In this document: piece after piece, positions 10,252-25,200 of the stretch
Layout: each line of letters opens with the position of its first letter
Position numbering within the stretch: the stretch's first letter is position 1
Assembly (NCBI GenBank): GCA_021292105.1
Contig: CM037861.1
Location: forward strand, 32,597,674-32,661,673
Length of the DNA: 64,000 nt
Direction: 5' to 3'
DNA from: Anadara kagoshimensis
Lineage: Eukaryota > Mollusca > Bivalvia > Arcoida > Arcidae
Program-made: the position numbers and the translations under genes
Notes under the pieces: generated by a model
Seen by the model: only the letters and a program-made list of their open reading frames with translations
Databases searched by the model: none
What the model was told of the DNA's origin: nothing

Positions 10252-13200
10252 GTAAGTATTTTATAGATATAGATCGATTGTTGTGTGTTATAGGTTCACT
10301 TGCGTGCATCATCATATTGATGAATCAGCATCATCATCCGGGGATGCTGAGTGGCGGGAAAAATTGACATCCATCACGTGTTGTTGTTGATGTTCAAAAG
10401 GATACATAAAATAAATTAATAACACCGGTGCCTACATTTTAATATTCTATGAAGAAACTGATAAACTATATATTTAATGTCATTCACATGAGTTTGGTTT
10501 TTGGCTGATGAAACAACATCTATAGTTTTTCAGACAAAATAAATCCTAGTTTTAACCACACCACTGGATACTATCATGTGATCCAGTTAGTCTTGAGTTT
10601 GTAATCAGTAGTCTCAATTTGTGTTTTTCTTTTCTTGTTTTGTTTGTTTTTCTGTCAGCCTGTTTAGTGTTTTTGATTACCATGATTATTTTTTTTCAAA
10701 TCAATGTTCCTTAGCAATCAGCAAATTTATGATAATTTGGTTTGCCAGGTGAATTATTTTCTTTGTTAATTAATTATAGTTAATATTGGAAAGTCAAGGT
10801 AAAACCTTGCCTCACCAAAACAATTAAATTTAATAATTCTTACATAATTTAATAAGTAGATTATGTTTAAATAAGAAATTGATCTTAGTGGAGTGGAACA
10901 GGTGTAGATTTCTTTTGCAAACCAAATTGGAATTTTGTTTTTGGTTCGAGGATAGTTGCTACTTAAGCAGAAGTATTTTTACAGTTTCTTTAGTATTAAT
11001 GATGTGTGTGTGTGGGGGGGGGGGGGGAGGGGGGGTTCTACTAAAAACAGTAACTTTGATACCACTGCATCTTCAGTTCCTTCCTCAAAAATCAGTATGA
11101 CAATAGCACAGTTGGTAGAGTGTTCAGTATGTGGGAGGTTGTGGTTTGAAACCCTGGCCAGGTCTGACCAAGACTTGAAAATAGGTAGTAACCGTTCTTT
11201 TACCAAGGATTCAGCATTAAGAAATGAAAGTCATGGGGTCCAGAAGTATGCCCCATGTCACGACAGGCATGGCATGTAAAAGAACCCTCCCTGCATATTG
11301 ACCTGAATGCACTGCCACTCCACCCATAGCTGGTGATGTATAGATAAAAGTGAAATCTTCTTGACTGGGACTTAAAACCCCATTCAATCAATTAATCAAT
11401 CAATCTAAAATCAGTATGATAGATTCCATTTATTCATTTCTGAATACTTGTGTCAGTCACAAGTGATTTTGCTTGCCTCAAATAGCTATGGCATAAAAGG
11501 TAGTTTACTTTGGAGAAAAATTATAAAATCTGCAATTTGACTCCTAGAAAATCCCAAGATGACTATGAAAAAAATTTTTCCAAAGCCAAGATGTAGAGGG
11601 TAGTTATTAAAAGAGGTAATAAATCACTGTCATAAGGAATATATTGAAGACTCTGCCTTAACTAAATAGATGGGCATCTCCAATAAAACTAACTTTGAAA
11701 AGATAACACATATTTTTCTGCTAGGTCCATATTTCAGATAATTTTCTTTCTGATTCTATATTTAATCAACCACAAACTGTTTTATGTGGATCTCACAACC
11801 CCAAAAGCAAAGTAAAAACTTTGAAAAATGTCAAATTAAGTTAAACCCATGAACTTCCACCAGGAAAGTAAGACAGTGTTACAGAAGGTTAGAGTACCTC
11901 CTGTCTAGCTAGATACATCTGCCATATATGGAATCAACTTAAGAATAAAAGGGATATGGCAGTATGGGATGTGAAATACATCCAAGATAATTTCGTATAC
12001 AGAATATGAAATTAAAATCACCTGACTTTAAAGAATATTGTAAAAAATCCTGATTTTAAATCTTTTTTTGAGGGTGGGGGTGGGTTAAACTTCCACCTGA
12101 GCCCACTCAAATCCACCCGTGTGAACACTTTGACAGGAGAACTGTGATTTGAACCCTCTTTTAAAATTTAATTTGACTGAAAACCCCTTAAAATATTGGA
12201 ATCACATTATTTTTCAATAATTGTTCAAAAATTTCACATCACTTTTACATATGTAATTGGATGGATGGGAGTAACAAATGGAAGTTGTACCACTTTAAAT
12301 ATTAACAGGCCATTTTTTCTAAAACCACTATGATTCCACCTATGTCTTTCATAGACCAAGTTGTTTTCTCTGTATATTTAATGTTCGGGAGTACATGTAC
12401 ATGCAATTAGACATCACACTCAAAATGTCACATTAAGGGTTTACGGTTAAAATGTCAAGTTTAAAAGAAGCCCATGTAGTCTAGTTTAAAAGATATTCAA
12501 TTTCTCCACTTGATTGAACTGCATACAGAACAGGCCTATCGAAAGTTTAACACTAAGCTTAGTAATTAATGCGGAATAAGCAGGTCATCTCGGCCCCAAA
12601 TTAGTTACATCTTAGCAGCTATTCCCTAGCTGCCATCCATCCTGCGGCAGCTTTTCACCCACTAGCTATCAACATCTCAGCCACTTGGCAGACTCGTTTT
12701 TTGTTAGTTTATCATTTAACTTTGGGCAGGTCTGTATCATATTTATACAAATTCACCTATATGTAAACCATTCAAAGTTTGAATATAAGCAATTTAAAAT
12801 CATGTTGTCAGTTACCAACTGAGTGTAAAAAATTATAAAGTCGGTCATAATTATTTTTGATAAATAAATGTTATACAAATAGATATGAAATAATATGTAC
12901 GGATCATTGATTTATACCATGTTCGAGCCTCCTATGACATAAATTTAAGTGGGGGTTTGTGGGGTTAAAATAGGGCTCAGCAAGGGTGGTGTGCTGCTTT
13001 TGTCATGAGGTGGGTCTTCATGGCAAAGTGGTTTAAATCACACTTACAGATCACAGCACTTTCAGCTGTCTTTGATTGAATCCCACTCTTGCAGGTCTGG
13101 GTGGTGGAGGGAACCAGAGTGCCAAGAAATTCACTGACCTTCTGCAATGAAACTGGCAAAGTTTTCACACTAGGATTTGTCCTGAGTGGGATTCAAACCT

Positions 13201-16200
13201 AGGCAGTGAGTGGCACTGTGATTCATAAGCCTGTACTTTAGACCACTTGGCAACCAAGGTCCCTTTTTAATAGTTGAGGAGTACATTAAGATATGGGTCT
13301 GTTTTTGTCCTAACATTTTTTAAATACTCTAAAGTACAAATCACAAATTATGTTCGCTAGGAAATGACATGCATACTACCATGCTATATGTCAAAGAAAT
13401 GATATATTTGTCATGTTCATTGTATTTTAAAGAAGTCAATTTTAATCTTAATATTGCTATTTAGATAAAATTTAAAAGACATCCCGCTGCATTGTGTGTA
13501 TTAATATAATAATCTGACTAAATAGTTCCTTTCTAAAAGGTCCGACTACATCTTGTGTATTAAATATAATAATCTGCCAAAAATAGTTCCTGCTAATTAA
13601 TAGAAAATTACTTTTATAATATTAAAAAAGGAAATTATAGGGTTTTTAATATTTCAATTAATATTTCTTTTAATTTCCTTTTTAAAGTTTGATTGTGAAT
13701 AGAACAGGAGAGGGCTTTAAAATGAAAAAGAAAAAATTTGAAAGCCATCCAAAGAAATTTATGAATAATGAATTTTATCCTGGAGAAATAGTTTTATTTA
13801 TGTATTGCTTAGATGTGAATTGGTCATGTTTTTAAGGAAGCTCGGGTATGTTAATTGTTTTGATTTTTGTATTTATTCTCCATTTGTGAACTGTTTACTT
13901 ACTAGAGTAAGTGTTTAATCAGAGTAAACACATCATGTTTAACCAGACAACCAGTAAGAGGTTATAGTGTTGAGACTTTAAGTCAACAATAAGTATACAC
14001 AATAAGTATACCATAGTCAGTTCTGAATTCGGAGGTCAAAAGCTCACCCAGACCCCAAAATTCTTCTAATTGGAATAGCATGTCAGTTTAAAATTTGTTC
14101 AAAAATAAGTCAAATACATGTATAACTGTACCATAGTCTTCTAAATTTTGAGGTCAACAGTTTGTCCAGACCCCCTACCCAATAAGTATACCATAGTCAG
14201 TTCTGAATTCGGAGGTCAAAAGCTCACCCAGACCCCAAAATTCTTCTAATTGGAATAGCATGTCAATTTAAAATTTGTTCAAAAATAAGTCAAATACATG
14301 TATAACTGTACCATAGTCTTCTGAATTTTGAGGTCAACAGTTTGTCTAGACCCCCTACCCAATAAGTATACCTTTAAAGTCAGTTCTGAATTCGGAGGTC
14401 AAGAGCTCATGCAGACCCCTGTCTTGAAATTTTTTTGAAGGGTGACAAAATTGTTTTTTATTGGAATAGCATCTGAATTTAAAATTTGTTCACAAATATT
14501 TCAAATACATGTATAAGTGTCCAAAAGTCTTCTGAATTCTCAGGTCAACAGTTTGCCCAGACCATCCCCCCCTACACCCCTGTCTTGAAATTTATTAATT
14601 TGAATTTTAAAAAAAACCCAAAAAACTAGACACAAATAGCTTCAACAATGCTGATGCAGCTTCAAACAATAATTCCCTCTCTCAAAAATAAGTCAATGAG
14701 AAGTATACCATAGTCTTCTGAATTCTGAGGTCAACAATTGGCCCAGACCCCTGTCTTGAAATTTATAGGAAGAGTGTAAATACTTTAGCATAATAGCATC
14801 TACCCGGTGTATATAAGAAGTTTGTTAAACAATCAAAGTCAATGATGTGTATTCACAGTCATCTGACCCCAGGTCAAGAGCTGGACCAGACCACTGTCTT
14901 AAAATTAAGTTGAAAGTTGAAAAATTACTAAACTAGAGTAGCATCTTTATTACAGATTTGTTTAAAATTAAAAGTTGATGATTATAAGTATATCCTAGTG
15001 TTCTGAATTCTGAGGTCAACAGCTCGTTCAGACCCCTGTCTTGAAATATTTGTTCAAACCGTGTAAAACTAAAAAAAAAATACTTCACTAGAATATCATC
15101 TTTATTTGAACTTTGTTAAAAAATACTTCAAACCAATATCATTTTTATTTGGAATCTTCTCATCTTTATTTATTCAAAATGAAAAGTCAACGAGAAGAAT
15201 ACCCTGGCCTTTTGAATTAATTGTTAAGCTTAAGAGCTTGCCCAGACACCTGACTTGAAATTTATTTGAAGGGTGTAAAAATACTTCATCAGAAATTGCA
15301 TCTTTATTTGAACTTTGTTCAAAAATAATTCATACTCATATCATATTTATTTGGAATCTTCACATTGAAATATCATCTTTACTTATAATTTCATTCAAAA
15401 ATAAAAATCAAATACACATTTAAGTGTACTTGGTAGTCTTCTAAATTCTGAGTAAAACAGCTTCCCCAGACCCCTGTCTTAAGATTCATTTGAAAGGTTT
15501 TAAAAAGAAATAAAAAATACTAGAACAGCATCTTTATTTCATTAGTTTAAAATCAAAACTTGATGATATGCATACCATAGTCTTCAAAATTCTGAGGTCA
15601 AGAGCTCACCTGACTTAAAATTTATTTAAAGAGTGAAAAAATAATTCACTAGAATAGCATCTTTATTTGAACTTTGTTCAAAAATACTTCACACCAATAT
15701 CATATTCATTTGAAATCTTCAAATTCTATGACACTTTATTTTAAGAGAAATTTATATATTTACTCTTTGAAAGTTGAAAAAAGGTTAAAATTAGCACTAC
15801 AGGTATAAGTTAGTATGAATTTAGTCATAAAATTTTTTAAGTTAAAAAAATGTATACCATAAAACAAAATTGAAATTTAATTTTTGGCAATATTCTTTCA
15901 GAATATGAAGATGAAAAAATATTAGCACTTTATTTATAAATTAGTTCAAATTTAGTTATAAGAATTACAAGTTTTAAAAAAAAATATAGAACCATATTTA
16001 ATTTAGTTTTTGGCCAAATCAAAAGTGCCAAGATGAAAAAAAAATTAAAGTAAGTCTTCTGAAAACAAATCAAAGCTAAATTATTTATAGTTACATATTT
16101 TTGAGGGTTTTTTTTTTTTTAAAAAAGCATAAATTAAAATTTTATTTATTTATTGACCAGATCAGAAGTCCCAAAATGAATAAAATCTTAAAACAGTCTT

Positions 16201-19200
16201 ATGAAGAAAAAATAAAGAAAAATGGTTAAACATGAATTTTTATGTCGTATATTTGTGTATTTACACAGTAATAATAAAAATTCATATGCAATAAATCTGT
16301 ATTTTATGGTGGTTAAGAACAGATATTTAACAGTTTTAAAGTAGGTAGTATAAGAGAAAGTGAAAAATTCTTACATATACATATAATAAACTTGTATATA
16401 CAGTACAGACCTGTCAAAAGTTTAGCACTGAAATAGCGAAAAAGAGCCAATGCTCGGTTACTGAATGGCTGAGAATTGGAAAGCTAGTTACAAAAAAAAC
16501 AAAAAAACAAAAAAAAAACAGATGGATAGTGGCTGCTTAGATAGAGCTAATGTGGGGCTCAGAAAATCTGCTTATTTAGTGCATATTCATCAGCTTAATG
16601 TTGAACTTTTGACAGGCCTGTACTGTAATTGTTTAAGGTATTAAATTGGCCAAAATAATCTTAGATATAAATTACAGGTGAGAATTTGAATGTTTAAAAA
16701 TTTTAAATGGAAACACTGGTATAAATAAAGATAAAATATTTAGATATACATTTATAATGTGTACATATATACAAGTGAATTTAAGATTAGAAAATTTATG
16801 TATGGTCAGAGTCGAGACACTATCATCTGACTTACAGAAATATAAAAATATTATCTACAAAATGGTCAGAGTCAAGACATTATCGTCTGTCTTACAGGAA
16901 AATATAAAAAAATATTATCTACAAAACCTACATAGTTTGATTAAAAAAAATTTAAGATCTCTCTTTTTTTTCAAAACTAAATATCGAATTGAAATATATT
17001 TAAACTCAGGTTGAAATTTTCCTATCAGTCAATGTCAATGATAGATTCTATTACTGTAAACATATTAATTTTCGCAATGTGCTAATTTTCACTTATTTCG
17101 CCGTCGTTTGTTTTCCATGAAAATTAATACAGAGTGAAAATTATATAATGCTTATTGTGTTATAGTGCAGATTTTGAAAAAATGTGAAAGTTACACAAAT
17201 ATGTCTAAATGTCATATACTTCAAAAATAAATATCTATACAGTAGATTCATTTAATTTTAATCTGTTTATATGTCTTCATCATATTACAGTAATACATGG
17301 ATGGACTGCACATTAGCGGACTGACTACTTGTAGATGCTTAACTCTTGACATTCATCGATATTACAAAGCCTCTGTGGCTTAGTGGTCTAAATGGCAAGT
17401 TTATGGAACACAGAGCCTCTCACTGCCTAGGTTTGAATTAGGCTCCGAGCAATTCCTAGTGGTTTTCTCAAGGGGTTCCGTGTTCCTCCACTATTATATT
17501 TTTACATGTTTTCTCTTTTTTTCTGTGTTTTCTAAAAAGTAACTACAATTATATATTTATTTCTACATTCAGGTAACCGTGCAGAAGTTGGAAGTCGTAT
17601 GGATAGTAGAGCATCATCCCGTCTGTCAAATGCTTCCGCTCAGGCCAGGTTAGAGGTTGATGAGGTAAGAAAACCGGTAGAAACCCCAAGACCTGGTACA
17701 ATTGTCTGTTTAGCTGAACTTACAAAACAGGTTCTCTGCAAGGTTGCAAACATTGAAATTATTTTAAAAATTTGCAAATGAAAAATTATGGGCAATGTTG
17801 GTAAAAGTTCACCACATTAAAACTTTAAAAACTGGTTAATTAAGTAAAACTTCCACCTGGCTAGTGAGGCTGGATGCTCTGAAAGAGTAAACACCTTCTG
17901 TCTAAACATCATATTTTGTACAAGCTACCATCTGGTTGTAGTAACAATAAACATACCTTGTTAACTTAACAGGATGCCGTAAAACCTTGTTATAATGGCC
18001 CTTGATATCTTTGTTACATTGCTTACTGCCTCACTATTTTGGTGTCTAGAAATCAATTGTTTAACCTAATTTGCCAGCTTCTAAGTTTTTACTTTACTTT
18101 GGGACTACGGTTCGGACATGGATTAGTTTTTTGTTGTTCTATGATTTGAGGTTTTACTGTGTATCACTGTACATATCTGTATTGACTTGAGTATATAAAA
18201 GTTATTTACGGCACGATTACATCGGTATGACATAAGTTGCTTTGTTAATCCCCCCTGGATTTACTGTCGGTACAAAAATCAATCAATAGATATAATTAAA
18301 CATCTAATGTGAATTTTACTTGTGTAATGTTTAGATAACACCAATCCGTTATCACAGGTTTAAGATAAACTTTTATCCTCTAACTGTCATTTAAGTCTCC
18401 CATCATTCCGTCGAGACCGAGACGTTCCTTAGCAATGTCATACAAGACACAGTGTCAGTATATGAACACTGATATATTAAGTTCCTCTGTCATTCCGCTG
18501 ACAGCGACTCGTTCCCTGGTAATGTCGTACAAGACACGGTGTTGGTATACAGACGGTTGCATATTAAGTATATTTGAAGAAGACAGTATTAAAAGAGAAC
18601 ATTATAAATATTTGACAACACAAAATCATCTGTCTACTTTTACTCTTAACGGATCAATTGATTTTTTATTTAACTGCAGGTGGTTGAAATTTGGTAAACT
18701 AATTCAAATAGTTTTCAGTTTTAGTCTTCTGTGAATTAAAATTAGCCCAATTGCTACTGGAATACAGCCCTGTATGACAATATAACATACAATACAATCT
18801 GTATTTCAATTCAAACCAATTATGCCCCATGTCATGGCAGGCATGGCATGTTAAAGAACTCTCTCTCTGCCCATTGCCTTGAACATACTGCAAAGGTAAA
18901 AAAATTTGCCCCTTCACCTACAGCTGGTGGTATCTTGATATAAGTGAAATATTCTTGTCCTGGACATAAAACCTGATTCAGTCAACCAATCAATCCTTCC
19001 ACATATAACATACCAGTCCTTTATAATAGATGAGTTGAGATGAGTATTAGTGTTTAACGTCCCAGTCAAGAATCAAGAAGGTGCAGAAATTTTGCCTGTG
19101 TGTTGCGCTCATGGCATTATACAGCAGAGTTATTTTTCTTGCCAAGCTTACCGTGTCACAGGACCTCGTTTTATTTTAAGTTCCCATCCAAAAGAACTGT

Positions 19201-22200
19201 GACTTTCATTTCAGTCTCAGTCAGACCCAGTCAGGGTTGGAACCCATGACATCCCACTTACTGAGCAATACGCAAAACCACACATATGTGGTTTTCTGAC
19301 GTAGCTGATCGCACGAGTTTATTGTGCGGACGGATACATTACACGAGTGCGCTCTGCGCACGAGTGTAATGTATGCGTTCACACAATAAACGAGTGCGAT
19401 CAAGCTACGTCAGAAAACCACTTATGTGTGGTTTTGTATTTATCACATACTCTACCAAACTAAAGGAAAAGCTTTCTTTGGCTTAATCTGTCAAAGAATT
19501 CACAATCAACTCAGTATTTCATATTGATTTTTGATCTGATTCGAAAAATCTGATACCTGACTGGAACAACTGGTAAAGAAGTAATTAAAAACAACAGATA
19601 ACTCTTTGTTTACGCATCATTGGTTAACATTTTACTAATACCATCGTAAACACTGGGAAAAATTAAAAAACAAACATTGATTTTACAAAATTATTTAACA
19701 CCGTCCGCGATTCTCCCGACTCGAGTAAATTCTCCCAACTTAATAGACGTATGTATCACATATTTGACGTCATGTTATTTTTGTCATTACGTATCACATA
19801 ATGACGTCATATTATTGTTGTTGGAAAAGGGAATTCCCCTAAAAGGAGTTCCGGCTACTATGGTGATACGGAATGTTGTATCACACACGCGTGTGATACA
19901 GACTTCCATATCACATAGCTGGAAAAAACAGTGTATTGCTATAGTAAGATTAAATGGATATGTGATAAAGCCCTCTACCAACTGAGCTACAGCAGTGGTT
20001 TTTATATTAGACGAGATGAAAAATATCAGAATCCCTAAACATTGCATCACACATTAAACATACTTTTTAAATTTAAAATACATGTACACAATTAAAAATA
20101 ACCACAAAATACTCATAAACTTTAGGTGCAAAACTTTAATGCAAAAATTATATTGTGATATTGGTAGTTAAAAAAACTTTGCTTGTAGCTACACATAATA
20201 AATGGCATTATAAGGGAATACTTTTAAAAAAAATATTATAAGTAACCACTTTGTTTGGGATTATAGGGCCCAAAACACATGTGGTTGTGTAGTGGATTTA
20301 AGTTGTATTGGATTATTTAAAGTAAATTTAAGAATTTAGTAGGTAAAATCTCAATAGATATTTAATGTGAAATAAGTAAGCATGGACTTGTTTCTTAAAT
20401 TGTAGAAAAATGCATGTGTGTATAACCTTTAAAATTTGGAAGATTTGACGTTGTGAAATTCAGCAAACTGTATTATGACATGCTGGAAATACCGTAGCCA
20501 TGATACTCATTGCCATTGTGTTACTGTAGGTCACTTTTATTCCGCGAGAGATTTATTTCCGCGTAAATTCGCGACTTATCCCATTTGCGAATTTAAATAT
20601 CACGTGAATATTTCCAGCAAACAGATATTTCTATGTTGACATACATATGTTGTACTCATTAAGATTCCAAACGCGAATTCAAATGTTCGCGAATTAGGCC
20701 AAGATGGTCTTGATGCAAAAAATAAGTGATATACAGTATGTTGTAAAAATATCTGAATTTTTTTGGTTAAATAAACACAACTTAAAGTTACCTTTTATTT
20801 TAGGCAGGCAAAAATCAATGCACAAAGGCACAAATAAACCCACTATTATATCAGACCATCAGCTTAAATGAATCCTAGTTAACAGTTTCTGTATGTCTGC
20901 CCTTCCTTCTGTCTGTTCTTCATTCCTTCTGTTCATCCATCCATCTGTCTGTCCAAAATTCTTGTCTGCACAAATTCTCCAAAACTACTATTTCATGAAA
21001 GTTGGTACAAAGTATCAACATTGATAGGAAATGTGCATATCGTTAACTCGAGTTGGTTTGCTCATTTTCTTGAGAGTTATTGCCCTTTGAACATAAGAGC
21101 AAATTGCAAAAAAAACTGTTGTTGCAGGATCCTAATTCATTGAATTTACTTGTTTAGATTTATTTTCACAACAAATAAAGTACAGAATCTATTTCCCCCA
21201 AACTTTGAAAGGAAAATCTTATCTTAAAAATTTCTAAAATTCATGACCATGTAATTTAGGATCAATATACATGTAATATAAATATAAGCATTGAGTTGTT
21301 GAGATATTGAATTCCAGGCAAAAAGAATAAGACACATAAGCTCAATTAACAGTCATAATATGAAAACTAGAAAATCTGTATGTTGATCATGTATTAATTT
21401 TATTGTGTACAATATTATAATTTGGGTAAATTCATGCATACATCTCGTGGATCAACTTCTGTACCATGATTAATTTTATTTGGCAGTGGATTTCAATTAT
21501 AGCAACTTATCATAGCAAAAATCGCTGAAATTAGTACACAGCTAAAATGAATAAGTTTACAGTATACACACAGTGCCATAATATTCATAATTAAGTTCAG
21601 CATTATATATAATTGTCAGTTTTAATTATTAATCCAAATAATATCTTTTACTATTTATCTTTATAGATTGAAATGCTGTTGAAGTTAAAAGTTAAGAACA
21701 GTTATTATGAAGTACGTAAGAGATTCAAAGATAACGACCCAGAGGCCAAGGGAAATGTATCAAGGTATGTATCATAGAAATTCACTAGTTATGACACCCC
21801 CACCCTTCCCTAACAAAGCAGGAGGAGCATAAGGTGGTTACTTCATTTCCTTTGCCAGTATTTTGTCTGCCACTTTCCTTGAAATCTATTTAACAGATCT
21901 TTATGAAACTTCATAGTAACACCATTTGGGTAGAATGGATTATGCCATTTATTTTGATGATGGACAATGTTAGAAAAAATGAATTTCCCAGGTGGGGAAC
22001 ACTTTAAAAATGACATCAGTTTAAGTATTTAATGAAAAGTGGGGGGTATATAGTGATAGGGGTGTCCGTCCTTCCGTTACACCTTAGGGCACCTATCTCT
22101 TATCCGCAACTCCTCCTAAACCCTTCAATGGATTTTCATGAAACTTTCACACAATCTTTGTGATATTATGTAGATGTGCACCTCCTATTTAAAAATTTGA

Positions 22201-25200
22201 TCCGATGGAATTTTTATATGTGGGGGGAGAGGGGGGTGTTTTTTGTGAGCTTGTGGCTCACAGTTTTTCTAATTTAATTATTAAATTCAGTTTGTTTATT
22301 GACCAATTTCTGGAGGAAATCTATCAAGCAAATTATTGATAAAGGGAGACAACTGCTGTCAATTAGTTTGGATGTTCTAATTAGCTGGAATAATAGTGAT
22401 TTGGCTACACAAATAAAGAATGACAAAATATTAATAATTGAAGGGAGACAACTGCTGTAAATTAGTTTGCTTTGATGTATATTGAGGGGCTTGTATGCGT
22501 AACAAAATGTCATTGTGAAGACCTCTTCAAGCATATGATATTTATACTTAGTTTTATAAAAATGGTTTATTTGAAGTTCTGAAATGGATTACCAAAATTG
22601 TTTGGCTAAAATTAAGTTAAGGAATATGTTAAATATTTAAGAAATGATTTCAAAATTTTGACATATAATAGCTGTAGCAAAATGTGGATGCAATCAGAGG
22701 TTCAAGATTCCCTGGGTCAAAAGTTTGGGACTTATTGATTTTACATAAGGACCCGTGGTGTTTGAACTCTAAAAGTCCAATGGACCTGCCATTTTTTGAC
22801 AGGATAACACTGTTTTTTTCTATATGATAACATAATTGCACATGGACCTTACAAAGTTGATATTTTATTTCCAAAACCTGGCAAAAAATAAAGACAAATG
22901 GTCTAGGACTTTCCATTAAAATTATGATTTTCAATCCCTGACAATTGTTGTAATGTGTCTGCTATTTATTTCACAGAGAAGCCTTATTCAGGATAATTGT
23001 CACCATACTTAATAGAGCTGTCAATATGTCGTTATTTAACCGCCTGATGGACAGAATCGGATTTAGGGACAGACAAGTCATCAATTATGGAGAATTCTTC
23101 GCTATGTTCCGAGATCAGTCAGATTCAGACTATCCTAAATGGATGGACCCCGTAAATCGTCCATATCAAGACAAAGCTTTAATGAATGCTGGTGAAGTAC
23201 ATAGTCAGCTCCGAGAAAAGGCTAGACAAAGGTATGTATAGTTAAACCTCGTTATAATGCCCCTTGATAACTTTGCCACATCGCTTATCGCCACACTATT
23301 TTGAAGTCCCAAATCCATTTTGTTTATGTTTTTCTTTATCCACCTCCCCAATTTATCGCCAAACCCCTGTATAACACCAAACTTTGACTGAACAAATTGT
23401 GGCGATGAATCAAGGTTTTACTGTATAAGCACATGTTTATTTTAGGCTTAAATTTTCGAACACTGACAACATTCATTCTAAAAGGGGCCATGGGGCCATT
23501 TATAATTTTGTCAATTTTAAATGACTCCATTATTAAGGTCTTATCTGGTCATATATAACATTACATCAATGCAAAAATATAAAAAAAATTCTGATATTTT
23601 GGAAGAAAAGTTTTTGAAAAAGTCGTCTGAACCCTTTGATGGCAGGCAGATCACAGTGCCTCATACTGCCTATGTCCCAATGCCACTCAAGCAAATCCTA
23701 ATCCAATGTTTGAAAGTTTGTCAGTTTTCATGCTCTCTCTTTCAGTTTGCTTGATGAAGGTTGGTGGTTTTCTCCAGGCACTCCAGTTTCTTCCACCATC
23801 ACAGAACTGACTGCCTTAATTTAAGTGAACAAATGTTGATGGGGCAAAAAACACCCTTACTCCACTCCACTCTTAGAGTTAAGTGGCTGTAAATGGTCTT
23901 ATTTTTGTGAGATTTTCTTTTTCCTGTACCATATACAAGTTTAATTTGTTGAAATTGTCTTTAATTCCATGTTATTTCAAAAAAACAAATATTCTTCTTA
24001 ATTTGTGGGGGCCTTGGTGGTCTAAAGTGTGCAATTGCAGATCACAGTACTTCTCACTGCCAAGGTTCAAATCCCACTCTAGAAAATCCTAATGTAAGAA
24101 GGTTTGTCAGTTCGTTTGCCGAAGGACAGTGGTTTTCTCCAGGTACTCAAGTTTCCTACACTTTCAAAGCACTGACAACCTCCATAAGAGTGAAAGAATC
24201 TTGACTAGGGTATATAGCACCTCTTCAAGTTATCATTAAGGTAACAATTGAGATTGTTGATTGTTTGGGCACTTGTTGAGATCATGATTTTAAGTGGTTT
24301 TAATTTTTTTTGAAGATTTTTGGACTTGGCAGACCTTATTCCACAGATTAACCCTGGAGGAAATGGAAGAATACTTAAAACAGAATTTAGACAATTACTT
24401 AACAAACTTATGTTTTATATGGATGACCAGGAATTTAACAAACTCTGGCAGAAGTAAGTGGATATTGATAAACATAATACATGTATACACAAAGAGACAC
24501 ATTTATACTCACATGTGTTCACACTGATAAATACACTGGAGCACAGAGGACTGCAAACAAACAATTATATACTATATATTGCTTTATTTTTACAGTGTCA
24601 AATTTTTGCAGTGTGACAATGCCCAGTGTATTCACTATGTCAAATTTCTGCTGTTTTATCTGATTAAAGGGAAGAAAGTGAAAATCTGAAATGTTTACTG
24701 AATGCCTCAAAATGTTATTTTTTCGTGGGAATTCACTTGACTGCGAATATAGCAAAGTATGAGCATTATACACTAGTATATATACTCAACAAAAATGTTA
24801 AGGATCCCATCAAAACATTAATAGATTTTGTAGAACGTAAATCATGTCATTTCATATTCACAATTCTTATAATTTCATGAAGGAGATTTAATTTTATGCA
24901 CAAAACATTTGAAACAAGAAAAGAATAAGAACAAAATACAGAGGAATTTTACATTTTTCAGTTTTTTGATTTTATTTCAAATTTTACAATGGTCCCTAAC
25001 TTTTTTTGTTAAGTATATTTCAACCATTCTGATATGAGTGGGAACATCCTTATGTCATGACAAAAATTTTGGAATTTTCTGCTACTATATTATACTAATA
25101 ATTTACACACATGCATACAAAAACAAGATTTCTACACAGACTTGGTAAATGGTGAACTGTAATGTGTAATATGAAACTAAATAAATTGGTAGTGACCAGC

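Larger units (their letters stand above)
10252..17572. other. EFCAB6-like intron 1, repeat-filled
   Basis: This 7.3 kb intron has no coding exon that I recognise. It contains a G-run, SINE family B (11096-11390), a fragment of the long dispersed family (about 11795-12000), MITE copies at 12524-12737 and 16404-16626, SINE family A pieces (about 13007-13265), the 180 bp array at 13980-15740, and very AT-rich DNA to 17040. Confidence 0.6.

Noticed and set aside
10252-10367. Extension of EFCAB6-like exon 1 past 10251 (open frame to 10367)
   Set aside because: GTAAGT at 10252 is a strong donor and the phase fits exon 2 exactly; the extension reads as a hydrophobic stretch and His-rich tail without family support.
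13980-15740. CRISPR-like array
   Set aside because: The repeat is a 180 bp whole-unit tandem duplication without constant short repeats and unique spacers, and the genome is eukaryotic.
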